This document shows, piece by piece, positions 32,966-44,640 of a DNA stretch of 64,000 nt. The notes beneath the pieces were generated by a model that saw only the letters and a program-made list of their open reading frames with translations, searched no databases and was not told the origin of the DNA. The position numbers and the translations under genes were made by a program. How positions within the stretch are numbered: position 1 is the stretch's first letter; each line of letters opens with the position of its first letter. The DNA comes from Bombyx mori (Eukaryota; Arthropoda; Insecta; Lepidoptera; Bombycidae): the NCBI RefSeq assembly GCF_030269925.1, contig NC_085107.1, positions 16,866,001 through 16,930,000 on the forward strand. Reading direction: 5' to 3'.

Positions 32966-33435
32966 TTTGTTACACTTAGCCGCTAGTGAAATCATTTTTG
33001 TATCGGAAATACCCAATATGGATAATTAAAGCCACAATTCACACAACGCATTTGCAGTCAATAAACAACTATATAGCGGCGATTGAAATGCGCGTAATTT
33101 ATCGCTAGGCCATGACCTAGTTAGATGCGAGGTATCGGATGCTCTATGTTGTCGTAGCTGTCTACATTTTATCAATGTTGACATGGAATAGGTAAGGTAG
33201 GAGATCACCAACCTGAAAGAAAAAAAAAACAATACATTCGCCTTTGACCCCTCAATAATACAATAAGCAATTACAATGAGTTATCGAACCTTTGAAGCCA
33301 ATTATAAGACTTACGCTTATTCGAGTAATGCCTATCAAGAGTTCGATAAAATTATTCCCAACAGTTTGCTAGGTCGTTGATAATTAAACTGGTGAAACAA
33401 TTTCTTCAAATGTAAAAAAAAAAAAATTAATACGC

Positions 33436-33756
33436 CTATCGAAGTCGGGACTGTCCCTTTTTTAAATTGTTCCAAATTCTGACGGCTTCTCGACGTTGTA
33501 TCCTTTTAATAGGACTATAAAGCTTCCATAACTCATCATCATATTCAGAATACCACCAATAAGAAAAAAACCAAAGACCGAATACATATAATATGCTAAT
33601 TAACAAAGTAACACATGGATAATATTTATATTGGATTCCCCAAATAATATGAATGTGAACCCTTAAATTCACTATCATACCCTTGTTAGCATTAAAGATC
33701 TGTTGAATCTGTCTGTCTGTTATTGAAAGTACTGATTTGTACAATAAAATGTATTA
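33436..33756 (-). CDS. Unrecognised open frame, possible terminal exon of a membrane protein
   Basis: The minus strand has an open frame of about 105 codons ending in TAG. It reads LSITDRQIQQIFNANKGMIV, then a hydrophobic stretch (CVTLLISILYVFGLWFFSYW), WYSEYDDELWKLYSPIKRIQ and a basic end KKGQSRLR. There is no ATG at the start. An acceptor-like aatcag lies at its upstream end, so it could be a last exon. The composition looks protein-like (aromatic-rich helix, charged tail), but I do not recognise a family. It may also be chance in AT-rich DNA. Confidence 0.3.
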
Positions 33757-34484
33757 ATATAATAAAATACGTAAAATGTGTACCGACTAGATTTTAAATA
33801 ATAATGTAATTATTTTTCCGTACTAAATATTATGTAATCCATTATATTTTACATTTATTTACAGTCTTCCTCGTAGTTATTATAATTTAGAGTATTATTA
33901 ATGTTTGTATAAACTTATTACGAAGCAATAACTTTCTTAAAGAAACATTCGTATATATTTTTTGTATTAATGCAGTGACTACTTTTCAATATTGACTTAA
34001 TTGTTAAACTTCAATATTGACTTATTAATCACTCCGTAGTTTTGTAAGACTTAAATTGTTGTAGCTTTTATGAAAAGTTATGACGATTAATGTGTAAACC
34101 TTCTTACTAGTAAATAAACTACTATTGTCAAAATCTATTCAGTGTATTTTACTTAACAAAGTAATTCTTGTCTAAGTAACTACTTAGATTGTAATTCTTC
34201 TTTGTTTTGTAGACATTAAGTCTAATGGCATAAGATCGAATTTCGTTTGTGTCGTGAATTGGGTTAGATATAATGCATTTCCTTCGAGTAAGTTATTTGT
34301 TGTTCGTAAATATATAGTGTATATTAGTTACAGAATTGTATTTTAATGTTTAATTTAATTTTTTTTTGTATGTCGTACAAATATATGTATTAAATATTGT
34401 TAAAATTGAGGGAATATAATATAAAGAGGAAGAAAATATAAAGAGGGATTTTTGTCATGTACTTATTAATCTGAAACTTAAACA

Positions 34485-35190
34485 AATTGCGTAGTTTGAT
34501 TGTGCCATCGAAACTAGTGGAGTTAAAACAGACATGCGCAGTAGGGGGCTCGCCGCTTGCCTGTATTTCGTTAGAAATAAGACGCAGTTTGATTGCGTCA
34601 TCGAAATAGACAAAGCTCAAACAAAGACATGCGCAGTAGGGACCTTGCTGCTTGCCTGTATTTCGTTTGAAAAAAAGACTCGGTTTGATTATTTCATAGA
34701 AACTAGCGGAGCTAAAACAAAGAAATGCGTGCTAGGGGGCTTGCCGCTTGCCTAGAAAAAAAATTCAGTTTGATTGCGTCATCGAAAATAACGGAGCTAA
34801 AACAAAGACATGCGCAGTAGGGACCTTGCTGCGTGTCTGTATTTCATTAGAAATAAGACGTAGTTTGTGCGCGTCATCAATATAAACGGAGCTAGAACAA
34901 AGAGACATGCGCAGTAGGGGCCTTGCTGCTTGCCTGTATTTTATTAGAAATAAGACGCAGTTTGATTGCGTCATCGAAAATAACGGAGCTAAAACAAAGA
35001 CGTTGGCAGTAGGGGGTTTGCCGCTTGCCTGTATTTCATTAGAATTAAGACTCAGTTCGGTTGCGTAGTCTTAACTAACGGAACTAAAATGAAGACATAC
35101 GCACTAGAGGGTTAGCTTCTTGCCTGTATTTCATTAAAAATAAGATGCAGTTTGGTTGTTTCATCGAAACTAGCCGCGCTGAAACGAGTT
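34485..35190 (+). repeat. 95-bp minisatellite, about 7-8 copies
   Basis: The block gacatgcgcagtaggg recurs, with variants, at 34531, 34626, 34722, 34807, 34904, 34999 and 35094. Spacings are 95, 96, 85, 97, 95 and 95. Each unit also holds cttgcctgtatttcgttaga and cagtttgattgcgtcatcga. The frames that run across it are by-products of the repeat. Confidence 0.92.
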
Positions 35191-35276
35191 TGCTTCGCGC
35201 TCACAATTCATTAAAGGTCAAAGTGCATCATGTAGTGTGGATCAATAATGACATCCGCATGGTGTGGGTATAGAAC

Positions 35277-35330
35277 GCCCCCCAACCCCCAATCCCCAAC
35301 ACCCCCCACTGTAACCCCCCTCTGCAATGC
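35277..35330 (-). other. C-rich tract with G-quadruplex potential on the minus strand
   Basis: Runs of C6, C5, C4, C6 and C6 are spaced by 2-8 bases on the plus strand. The complementary strand therefore satisfies the four-run G-quadruplex pattern. It lies about 90 bp after the minisatellite. Confidence 0.6.
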
Positions 35331-36674
35331 AGATTTTCAAACAAAAGTGTTCTGGGTTTCGAATGACGTCACTACATCCCCGTCCCGGCCCCCGGAATAT
35401 TGATTCTATCTGAGTAAATACTCGTTTTAAGCTGATGGCGGGTCATGAAAATAATTGTTCATAATTTCTTATCGAGCATTGAATAAAATTTGTTTAAAAT
35501 TTTATGATGTGCTATAGACAAACAACAATAACCGTTTTTTAAATGACTTAGGCACATTAGTTTTTTAAGTATGAACTTTTGGGTAATTAAATAGAACATA
35601 CCATAATAATAGAAGTATTGAAATGCGATATATTTGGCAAAACATTTATTAATGTTTTCTGTTAATTCTGTTGTAAGATTGATTTAGGAAATGTTTAATA
35701 TAAGCATAATTTAGTTTAAGAATTGATTGATCCTGCTACGCTTTTTGGGAGGGAGGGGGGGGGGTCGATTAACTGTCGTTATCTTCAAGAGATGCGTCGA
35801 ACATTACAATAGTTAATTTTGGCTGATTTGATCCTAATCTATTAATAAGGCTATCTCTGTTTTTAAGACCGTAATTCTCCTCAATACGAACACTGTACTT
35901 ACTACTTACCAATAATGTTGCATTTTATATAACGAAACCATCGAAATATTTTTAAGCAGCGCCAACGAAAGTGCCATTAGTTGCTTCTCGCTCTCTCTCA
36001 CTCTCTGTCTATCTCTCTTGCTCACAGGAGAAGGTAACAGTAGGTCTCTTTCTATTCTAGGGATCCGTGTGTTGGTTTGTGTTAACTGTCGATTTCTTAA
36101 ATATTTTTTTACAATCGTGTGAAGTATTATGGACTGTCAACTGAGAATATTTTCCTGGTGGTCTATTTAAGAAAATTTCTTATTGTGGTTTTAGTGTCGA
36201 CATAATAATATTTCCTAGAGTTTTCAATCATTTATATAGGTATATTGTAGAAATTTCTACAATCTGTTTTCACAATTTTAGTTATTGTACGCTATTGTTA
36301 TTGTACGCTTCGACTTTGGAGATGAAGCTTCTCGTCAATTTTGTAGATCGAAATACATTTATCTTTTCTGTCTCAAATATCATGGTTGTGTAGCGTGTAA
36401 AGTACTATTTTATAGTTTCACTTTAGTTGGATTCGTGGATGCAGTAGACAGATTGGCCTTACCTACAATAAGACGGTCAGATTTTGTAGGGGCTTAACAT
36501 GCGTTTTAGTAACTTCGAAATCAATCAGATAGTGTGTCATTTATTGTAATAACTAGATTAATTCTGTACCATGTCCAATTGACTCATAAAGAGCTATCAC
36601 ACAATATTATGATCAATTTTATGACAACTTAATTGCTGCCATGACTAATCTGAACAGATATGTAGCTTGTTTTA

Positions 36675-36767
36675 GGTAGACGAGCATACGGCCCACGTGA
36701 TGGTGAGTAATCGCCATTGCGGACATCAGCAATGCCAGGAACAGAGCCAAGCTGCTGCCTACTGCTT
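36675..36767 (-). repeat. LINE 3' tail fragment
   Basis: 'gtagacgagcatacggccca' and 'agagccaagctgctgcctac' match the LINE tail family in reverse. Confidence 0.7.
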
Positions 36768-37203
36768 GTAATGAACTATGTATATTTCGTAGTGTTCGTC
36801 ATGTATTTTACAAGAACTGCTGTTCTGAAGTGCTGTTCAAAATATTTTAATTACCGTATTAGTTCGAATGGGTCATCGACCCTTCAAGGATAAGGGCATT
36901 GTATGATATTATGACAATTTACATATTGTATGATATTATGACAATTTACATATTAAGGTATCAACATTCACGATTAATGAAAGATTTTGATCGAGTGATC
37001 TGACTAGTTCTAATGACCAACAAAGATAAGAGTTTTCTTAATATACAAAAATGTATTCAAAACATCAAATTGTTATTAGATTTTTTCGGCAAATACCAGT
37101 AACTGCAATTACCTTACAAAAGAGAATCACTCTTACGATTCTATGAAAACCTCGGTCTAAGGAGGTTCTTATAATATATTGTTTTCTAACATGTATTCCA
37201 TGG

Positions 37204-37500
37204 ACTCCCCCTGAGGAATTGTTACAAATGTTTCATTCATCTCTTTTACCATACCACCTCCGTTTTCGACTTATAAAATACCCCATAGAATCATTGCGTT
37301 TATCCACGGTGCATTTCCAAAGATCTTTTTACCAAGTACCATCCGGCAAAGTGAGAGGAAAGAGGCCAAGGGGGCGTAGTCTCATGAGCTGGTACGATCA
37401 AATTAAGACGACATTTGACTCCAACATGAATGTCGCTGTTCACTGCGGCGAGGAGAGGAATGAATGGGTGAAACCTAGTCCAAACAAAAATTCTCTGTAA
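37204..37500 (+). pseudogene. Two fused LINE reverse transcriptase C-terminal fragments
   Basis: The first part (PEELLQMFHSSLLPYHLRFR, then TVHFQRSFYQVPSGK) aligns with the fragments at 21412 and 53755. At about 37352 it joins VRGKRPRGRSLMSWYDQIKT and CGEERNEWVK, which is the C-terminal style of a different LINE. The single 93-codon frame is therefore chimeric. Confidence 0.6.
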
Positions 37501-37639
37501 AGGTCATGGTTCCTCAGCACCGAGGAACAAGATGCAAGGAGGAGGATCATTCGGTGATAGAATTAACTTCCCTCAACGATGTCTCCTGCCCACCATGCTT
37601 CAACTTCCCTTTCTTACTAGAGGTTTAAAGAGATTTCTT

Positions 37640-37735
37640 GGCGGTTAGAAGCGGCGTTACTGTCCCGGTATTGCTGACGTCAATGAAAGACGATGACCAA
37701 TTGATATTAGGTGTGCCGTATGATCGTCAGACGAT
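37640..37735 (+). repeat. Degenerate LINE 3' tail
   Basis: 'ggcggttagaagcggcgtta' through 'gtgtgccgtatgatcgtcag' follows the LINE tail order with many changes. Confidence 0.5.
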
Positions 37736-39055
37736 CATAAGTGATATTAGTGTTTTAGGTTTCAAGATTAACCCTACATAATAATTCGGAAATGAGCTTT
37801 ATAATACGGCAGCAAGTAAATTCGTTTTTTCACTCTATATTTTTTTCTTTTTTCCATTTGCACTCCCACGTTATTAATAAATGTAGAGTAACTTATGAAA
37901 TATATATTTTGGTGAATGTAATAAAAACAGGCCAGTTCCATCACAACATTTATTAATCTTTAATTTTCAGAAACATCGAGATTATAATTAATTATTTAAT
38001 AAGAACAAACTTTTAATAACTACTTAACTTTGATTAAAATCTCAATATATATTTATTCATACTATAATATAAATACTATATTATACATATTTTATTTATT
38101 TATCGTTAATCTAAATTACATTGAAGAAATTATTTATTAATTGTAATATTTATTAATATATAATAATATAATACTATATCATACTATATATTTCGTATAA
38201 TATAAATATTACAAGCATTGAATAAATATTATCTAAAATTACTTTTTAACAGCAAAAGTTTCTTAAAACTAACAATATTTGACTAAACATCGAGATCCGT
38301 AATAAAATACATATTATGTTTATTTATCTTTGCTTGTGTACACATTTAAAAAGTGAGAATATTATATCATATATTAATATTTCACGCACACACTGTATGT
38401 TTCATTCGCACCATGTTTGTAAAATATTTTATATATATAAAAAGATCATAAATTGCTACTATCAAAATATTAAATCTCTAAAATTAGTCATGAAATAAGC
38501 AAAACAATCGTACGTACCAGAAGGAAAAAGCTTTTAAAAGATGTGATGAAACCCTTAAAAAATTTCAAGATAGTTCTGTTCAAATTTTGTACATAGCCCA
38601 ACCAGAACCGACGACGAGTATTAAACAATTTTCCGGAGCTCTTGATGGTGAAAAAATTAACTGTATCATATTTTTGAAAAATACTTTTTTGCTATATCTG
38701 CAAAATGATTCTCGGTATTTTTAAACGGTTTTATTTAGTATTCACAATGCCTAGTTTCTGACTCGCCGTTTCATGCGCGTTTATATAAATTCACGCTTAA
38801 TACTGTTCGGCAAACATTTGAATATTATACATATTAAATAAATTCAAGATTAGACAGCGATACGGATCTCTATGTGGAAGGCTTACAATCTATAAAATTT
38901 CAAAATTTTCTAACACCTAATTTGCAACAATCTAATCTACGATTATATTATGTATAATGATTTGAAAAATCCCATTCACACTCGACCGGAGATTAAAAAA
39001 ATTGTAATATAAACATATTCGCTTCATAAATTAATTTAAAAGCTTTGTTCTTCTG

Positions 39056-39223
39056 ATGCGACGTAAGCGAAGAAGATAGTGTCCTACAGCCATTTGATGA
39101 CTTCATTCGTGAAGACCCTTTGGCTCTAATATATGAGCATTGGTTAGGTACTTCGGCGTGCAACCATTTATATACAATCTTACGAACTAAGCATAATGTG
39201 TACCATAAAATATTAATTTGATT
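39056..39223 (+). CDS. Short unrecognised open frame
   Basis: After an in-frame TGA, the plus strand reads VSEEDSVLQPFDDFIREDPL, then ALIYEHWLGTSACNHLY, ending in TGA about 39223. The composition is protein-like. There is no ATG and no family match that I recognise. It may be a piece of an old element or exon. Confidence 0.2.
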
Positions 39224-39325
39224 ATAAAAACGAAACTACAATACCATATCTTTACAACATTCATAATGTTTATGCTTTATGCCTGACTTCCAGGATGTTC
39301 TACTTTGTTTTTTTACATTCCTTAA

Positions 39326-39526
39326 TTAATTAATAGTACCAATAACAAACAATATATTTTTCTTCAAAACATTATACATTGAAAACAAACGGTCAACGGA
39401 ACGATCTCCATCAAAAAGTCCAATGAAGAAACGAATATGCTTTATTAGATAAAAATACTTAAATTCAACGTTGATGGTAAAGATTGTTTTCTTTTGGTTT
39501 ACCAAAGCTCTTCGCTTACCTAACAT
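39326..39526 (-). CDS. Short unrecognised open frame
   Basis: The 66-codon minus-strand frame starts with ATG (MLGKRRALVNQKKTIFTINV), contains IRFFIGLFDGDRSVDRLFSM and ends FVIGTIN. It is not recognised and lies in an AT-rich region, so chance is a real possibility. Confidence 0.2.
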   Translation of the reverse strand: MLGKRRALVNQKKTIFTINVEFKYFYLIKHIRFFIGLFDGDRSVDRLFSMYNVLKKNILFVIGTIN

Positions 39527-40501
39527 TAATTCAACAAATGCTCGCTTTCAGCGCTCATTTCTTCATTCGTTTTCCGTCTTTTGAGTACCATTAAAGCCCA
39601 ACGTTCCACGTTCTTAACTGTTACATTGTTTGATAATTGTACTGTGCATTACGTTACAGGAGGGGTTAGATCTAAGTCATACATGGCCTATGTAAAAATA
39701 AAATTATAATATATAAACGGATTAATCCCAAATTCTGATCTTAAAAATATTATATTATTTAGAATTTAATGAAACACTTAATAAAAATTAACATTTTGTC
39801 ATAATAATGAAAAAAAGATTGAACACAAGTGGGTTTAAAAGTTTAACATCAATAATATTCCGGCCAAATTATACGTAAATAAAATTTGATTCATTAAAAT
39901 TCATACATAACAATAAAACAGTTGTTATCATTCAACCACAATCATTCCAGCACAGAATAAGATAATTAATAATCTAATCTATAATTTTGTGATTGTAGCT
40001 ACAGCTGGATGTTTCATGATTGCTTCAAGAAAGAATACAAGTTGTATTTTGGTTTTGCATTGATTGATTTTGAATCATAAAGGTATTATTATAAAAATAT
40101 TTAGTTTCATTTTGTTTATTTTGTAAATCTATCAAAACGGAAATGGATTCCACATAGAGTATTCTAAATATATTTTTTTAGTAATAGTAAAATTAAATTT
40201 ATTCCAAAAAATTTTGATTTCGAGTAAACTATTTTTATTAAAATACATTCAATATGTTTCATAAACGTTGAATTTACTGTGTACTTTTATTGTGATTTCA
40301 ATTTTTATTTTACGAAATCACACTTTGTACTGTAAGTTACGATGAGAAAAATGTATTCTGAAATATTATAACATATGTTCGAAATGCATGATTGCTAACA
40401 TTAATACATCCAGAGATCTAGATTAAACATCTAATCTAGGTTGCTATCTTCGTCAAGCGAGAATCTAACATGTATACATGCTACATGTATAGTATACACC
40501 A

Positions 40502-40732
40502 CTATTTTTTAATAATCAAAAACAGTGTAATGCCTACACAGAAGACAAACAAGAAATCCAATCTCCAAAAAATACACGAAAGGAGCCAACCATTGGACAA
40601 AATATTCATTAAGTTTTCAATGAATTCACGTCCACCCATACAAAAGGGTCTCATAAAAAATCCTTTTGGTTCGTGTGCCGCCATCATGACGGTCTTCAAT
40701 CCCAAGCCAAACTCGAAAAATCTATCATGATT
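40502..40732 (-). CDS. Unrecognised exon-like frame with a C-terminal membrane segment
   Basis: After an acceptor-like cattcag at 40733, the minus strand is open for 76 codons to TAG. It reads CNHDRFFEFGLGLKTVMMAA, HEPKGFFMRPFCMGGREFIE, NLMNILSNGWLLSCIFWRLD, then FLFVFCVGITLFLIIKK. The helix ending in KK at the C-terminus suggests a type I or tail-anchored membrane protein terminus. I recognise no family. The plus strand is also open here, so the coding strand is not certain. It lies downstream of the Pdfr 3' end on the same strand and does not join it in any way I can see. Confidence 0.33.
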   Translation of the reverse strand, partial: NHDRFFEFGLGLKTVMMAAHEPKGFFMRPFCMGGREFIENLMNILSNGWLLSCIFWRLDFLFVFCVGITLFLIIKK

Positions 40733-41395
40733 ACATCTGAATGACAAGCTTTATATTGCCTGTTAATTTCATATTTGATGATTAAAGATTAGTGGTGTAT
40801 TTAATGTACTAGTTATAATACTACATTAATTGTTGAGAAGGTTCAATATCTGTATAGAGTCAAGCTATTCCTAAATTGAACTACATTTTCGGATCTATAG
40901 TGCCCTTGTTCGACTTTGAAATGCCTGAAACAGTCATAAGTTTTATCGGTTGCCTTCTTCGTGTATCTTATTTGGACCTGAAAACATCTACCAGCTTAGT
41001 CTTTCTAAAAATGTGTAAAATATTTGGCTTTTTCATCATTTGGTGAACAACTTACATATGAGAAGCTAGACAGAAACAAATTAGCGTGCAATAAACCATG
41101 TAAATTATTGAAAGCATGCAAAAATTTTGAAATGTTAAAAACTCTTTTTTTTTTTATTGTAAAAAAATACCGAGTTCGTAACCTTGAACGCAGGGACATT
41201 ATCTCTTATGCCTTATGCCAAAGAAAACAGCTTTGAAGACAGCCAATTTTCATTATATTGTCAGTCTTAATTTATATTATGTTCGTGACATGGAGTGCGT
41301 TCAAGAGTGGTCCCTGTTGTCAATCCGTTAGCAATATTGACAACTTGACGCTAACGTTCACACCACCTTTTCTTTAGAAGCGCTTCCTTCTGTTT

Positions 41396-41561
41396 GCTTA
41401 GTGCGAGTTTTTTAACGTTCTCGATAGCGTAAAAGTTAACACAATTTTGTATGCAGTTGGAACAGCGCCCCTAAAGGCAAACTTAGGCAAACGATCCCAT
41501 TCCATACAAATATGAGCTAACTTTTACGCTATCGAGAACGTAAAGAAAACTCACACTAAGC
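41396..41561. mobile_element. Foldback element (MITE), 166 bp
   Basis: 'gcttagtgcgagttttttaa' through gttaac is repeated inverted at the other end (about 45 bp with few mismatches, both containing ttctcgatagcgtaaaagtt). The loop is about 75 bp. No coding sequence. Confidence 0.8.
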
Positions 41562-41762
41562 CTACAGGTCTCTGAGAGTTTTGAAATTAATATCGGTTTT
41601 AATAATAGCAACAATACGTGTACTACTTATAAATTTTTTTTTTTTCAAGTAACTATTTTTTCGTGTTAATTGTCTGACCTGGGTTGTGTAGCAAAAAGTA
41701 AACAAATAAAACTTTAGTTTGGTTCCGGTACTACATCGAGAAACAAATATATATATTATATA

Positions 41763-42060
41763 TTATTTTCTATCTATGCTGATAGCCTTGACAGGGTATA
41801 TCAGCGTTACTCTAGTGTTTAGGTGAGCTCTCAGGGCTCTAACCGGAGGTGTTGCTAACACTGGCCCTAGGAAAAGCAGTGCTTCGCAGAATCTACCACC
41901 GGATCGGAAACGCGACTCACTGACGAGATCTGTCGAGAAACTTGATGGGCGGTGTCTGTGGGTTAATTTACTTCGTCGCAAGCGAACTTTTCGGCGAGGA
42001 CGGTGACCGGTGCTTGTGGTACCTAAAAGCACAGTTAATGGATCGGGAGGATCCGTAATG
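41763..42060 (-). repeat. Silkworm interspersed repeat (also at 22833-23030)
   Basis: It contains the block 'gatccggtggtagattctg' (reverse strand) and a following 'gccagtgttagcaacacc' block that recur at 22833-23030. Family name is not recognised. The 128-residue open frame across it and the adjacent LINE fragment is fortuitous. Confidence 0.6.
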
Positions 42061-42062
42061 GC

Positions 42063-42425
42063 GATTTTTAGAGCATGTGGGGTCAATTTTGTGCCACTGT
42101 AGTTTTCACATTGGGTTACATACCCCTTGTTTTTGTAGAATGGCAGCAAATAGCTTTTGCGCCACGATTTTGGGGTTTCCGTGGTTACAAGATAGTATTA
42201 AACAGTTTAGTTAGCCAGTTAACCGCCATGGGACTGAGTCCATAAATCAGCTAGTATCTCGTCTAGCCCTGCAGCTTTTGGGTTCTTCATGCTAGCTAAT
42301 GCAAGTTTCACTTCATGCGAATCTATTTCCGTTAGTGGTTCGCAGACAGGTTCAAGGGGGGCAGGATCTTCGTGCGGGTGTACTTCATTTAGTAAGTGTT
42401 CATAGTATTCTTGCTAACGGCCTAA
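42063..42425 (-). pseudogene. Duplicated N-terminal fragment of the same RTE-like reverse transcriptase
   Basis: This is the copy of 44274-44640 belonging to the distal duplication unit. It is cut at 42063, where an unrelated interspersed repeat begins. Confidence 0.75.
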
Positions 42426-42963
42426 TTTGGATATTATCCATTAGCAAGTCTTGCTAGTAATATCCAATATTGCATAATAAAAATATAAATAAAAAAATGT
42501 TCTAAGATCCTATATGCTAGTATAGTAAAGTATGTGTGACTGGCTTAAAATTAGATTAAAGCAGAATATTTTTTTCCGCAACATTTTATACATCATGAAA
42601 TTAAAGTCACTAAATGTTACCTACGTTGTATAGATAGCTTTTCATACGAACTCAATACGAAATTGCATAAACGAATTAAAAAAAAAAGAAATTTCCGTGA
42701 AATGTATTACAGTGCTGTAAATTATAGGTAATGGGAAACAGTAAGCCATAATAGAATCTAAGAGCAACCTGACAAGAGCTCGAACGGTCACAAAAGTAGA
42801 TTAAAGAAGACTAGATAAAATTCAAAGTTGGCCAACCGCACTTCAAATTTGAATTTGAATTTGCAAAAATACACTACAAATTGTGTAAATCACTCAAAGT
42901 GAGGTTCGCCTTTAGATTAATTTATTCGTACGAATAGTACGTAATACTAAATGCTGAATTTAC

Positions 42964-43075
42964 TTACACTTCACGAGCATCAGTGTCAGCCACATAGGGT
43001 GAGCTCGGTACGATAACCCTAGTTGCGTGTATATAGCCCCCAATATGAACAGGAGACTGCTCATCGCACGAGCCG
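42964..43075 (-). CDS. Pdfr: Duplicated Pdfr-like terminal exon, copy A (distal, possible alternative C-terminus)
   Basis: This is a tandem copy of the terminal exon with the same ttgatttag acceptor, the same phase and an in-frame TAA. It reads RGSCDEQSPVHIGGYIHATR, then VIVPSSPYVADTDAREV. Against copy B, eight bases differ. All eight change amino acids, within about 54 bp, while the first 19 and last roughly 50 bases are identical. It could be used by skipping copy B, or it could be an unused duplicate. Expression cannot be judged from sequence. Confidence 0.6.
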
Positions 43076-43139
43076 CTAAATCAATGAAAATACAAAATTT
43101 AGGTTATTTAAATCTTGAATAGGAAATGACATACGAAGG

Positions 43140-44640
43140 AGGTTGATCTGCCCTGGGTAGTTGGCTTTAACAATTGGGCTTTCTTAAGGTCTCTTTCGAT
43201 GTTTGACTACCAGGTCGATGGCGGGCGGTCTCTAACTCTTTTTCTCTGGAACGCTTAATGCAATTTTCAATACATGGCCTTCGTCCCGTCTCATGATATG
43301 GCCATACCACTTAAGGCGATTTTCCGTCATTTTGTCTGTGATTGATGCGTCTTTAAAGCTCCCACGTATGTATTCATTCCGAACTCTGTCCATCCTGGTC
43401 ACCCCGCCCGCCCAGTGCAACATCTTCTTTTCGTTAACATGTGCCATCTGTTCATGCGTTTTCTTGACTGTCCAGCATTCGGAACCGTGCAGTAAGGCTG
43501 ACCTGACGGCTGTCTTGTATACTTTACTCTTTGTTTTTATGTGCATACAGAGCTCCTGTCAGCGACCGCCATTTCTGCCACGCTACATTTACACGGTGCG
43601 CAAAATCGGCCTCCACATTGGCATCTGGCGTGAGCATAGATCTCTGACATTTAAACTTGTTCAAAGTGGGGATAGGTGTTGATCCAATACATATGGTTTC
43701 AGGAGTTGCATTTCCACTAAAGGGGCATTTCATGTACTCCGTCTTATTTCTGCTCACCCGAAGTCCGTTCTTCTCTAAAGGGTGTGTCTACGTATTTAAA
43801 TTTTCTTGCAGGTCTTTTACAGTATTTGTCGCCAGTACTATATCGTCGGCATACAGTATGGTTCACGGTAAAGGTGCTGGAACATGGTTTGTTAGATAGT
43901 CCATTATTAGGTTAAATAAAAAAGAGCTTAAAGCCGATCCCTGATGGACCTTGACCTTGACCGCGTTACTTAATCCTGCTGGTGTTTTGACTTGTGTACT
44001 AATGCCGCTGTAGATATCTTGAATTATTAATATATATCCGGTAATTTTTGCGCTCTAAAGGCCTGCCACACGAGTTTGCGGGGCACTCTGTCAAAGACCT
44101 TTTTGAGGTCGATAAAGGCAAGATGTAAATCTGTTCTGTTTATTCTGTGTTTTTCCATCAGGATTCTGACTGTCTGAATAGCATCAGTGGTTGACCTAGG
44201 CGATGTAAAGCCAAAATGGTTTTGGGATACATTTGTAATAGAAGACCGGCGCCTTATTTATGATCCACTCCCTGATTTTTAGAGCGTGTGGGGTCAATTT
44301 TGTGCCACTGTAGTTTTCACATTGGGCTACATACCCCTTGTTTTTGTAGAATGGCAGTAAATAGCTTTTGCGACACGATTTTGGGGTTTCCGTGGTTACT
44401 AAGATAGTATTAGGTAAACAGTTTAGTTAGCCAGTTAACCGCCATGGGACTGAGTCGTTTCCATAGATCAGCTGGTATCTCGTCTGGCTCTGCAGCTTTT
44501 CGGTTCTTCATGCTAGCCAATGCAAGTTTCACTTCATGCGAATCTATTTCCGGTAATGGTTCGCAAACAGGTTCAAGGGGGGCAGGATCTTCGTGCGGGT
44601 GTACTTCATTTAGTAAGTGTTCATAGTATTCTTGCTAACG
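43140..44640 (-). pseudogene. RTE-like non-LTR retrotransposon, 5'-truncated reverse transcriptase relic
   Basis: Reading leftward on the minus strand, the frame (with breaks) shows HEVKLALASMKNRKAAEPDE near 44540, the active site TILYADDIVLATNTVKDL near 43840, and [14 protein letters not shown] followed by [18 protein letters not shown] near 43480-43280. The order and motifs fit an RTE-clade reverse transcriptase. Several frameshifts and stops break it. It lies between the two copies of the Pdfr terminal exon. Confidence 0.8.

Larger units (their letters stand above)
29564..33435. other. Slc35b1 3' flank and intergenic DNA
   Basis: The 3' UTR probably ends within the first few hundred bases (AATAAA at 29734 or 30119). 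The rest is AT-rich with an old Bm1 (31150), an unassigned repeat-like block at 31380-31640 and the repeat at 32540. No gene is supported. Confidence 0.45.
35331..40501. other. Intergenic AT-rich region
   Basis: LINE tails at 36675, 37204 and 37640, a short 28-29 bp duplication at 36892-36955, and a G run (gggagggaggggggggg) at 35748. 37.8-40.4 kb is very AT-rich, with only two weak short frames. Confidence 0.45.

Noticed and set aside
34485..35190. Regular repeat array considered as a CRISPR-like array
   Set aside because: Units are about 95 bp, diverged throughout, with no short repeat/unique spacer alternation, and the genome is eukaryotic. It is a minisatellite.
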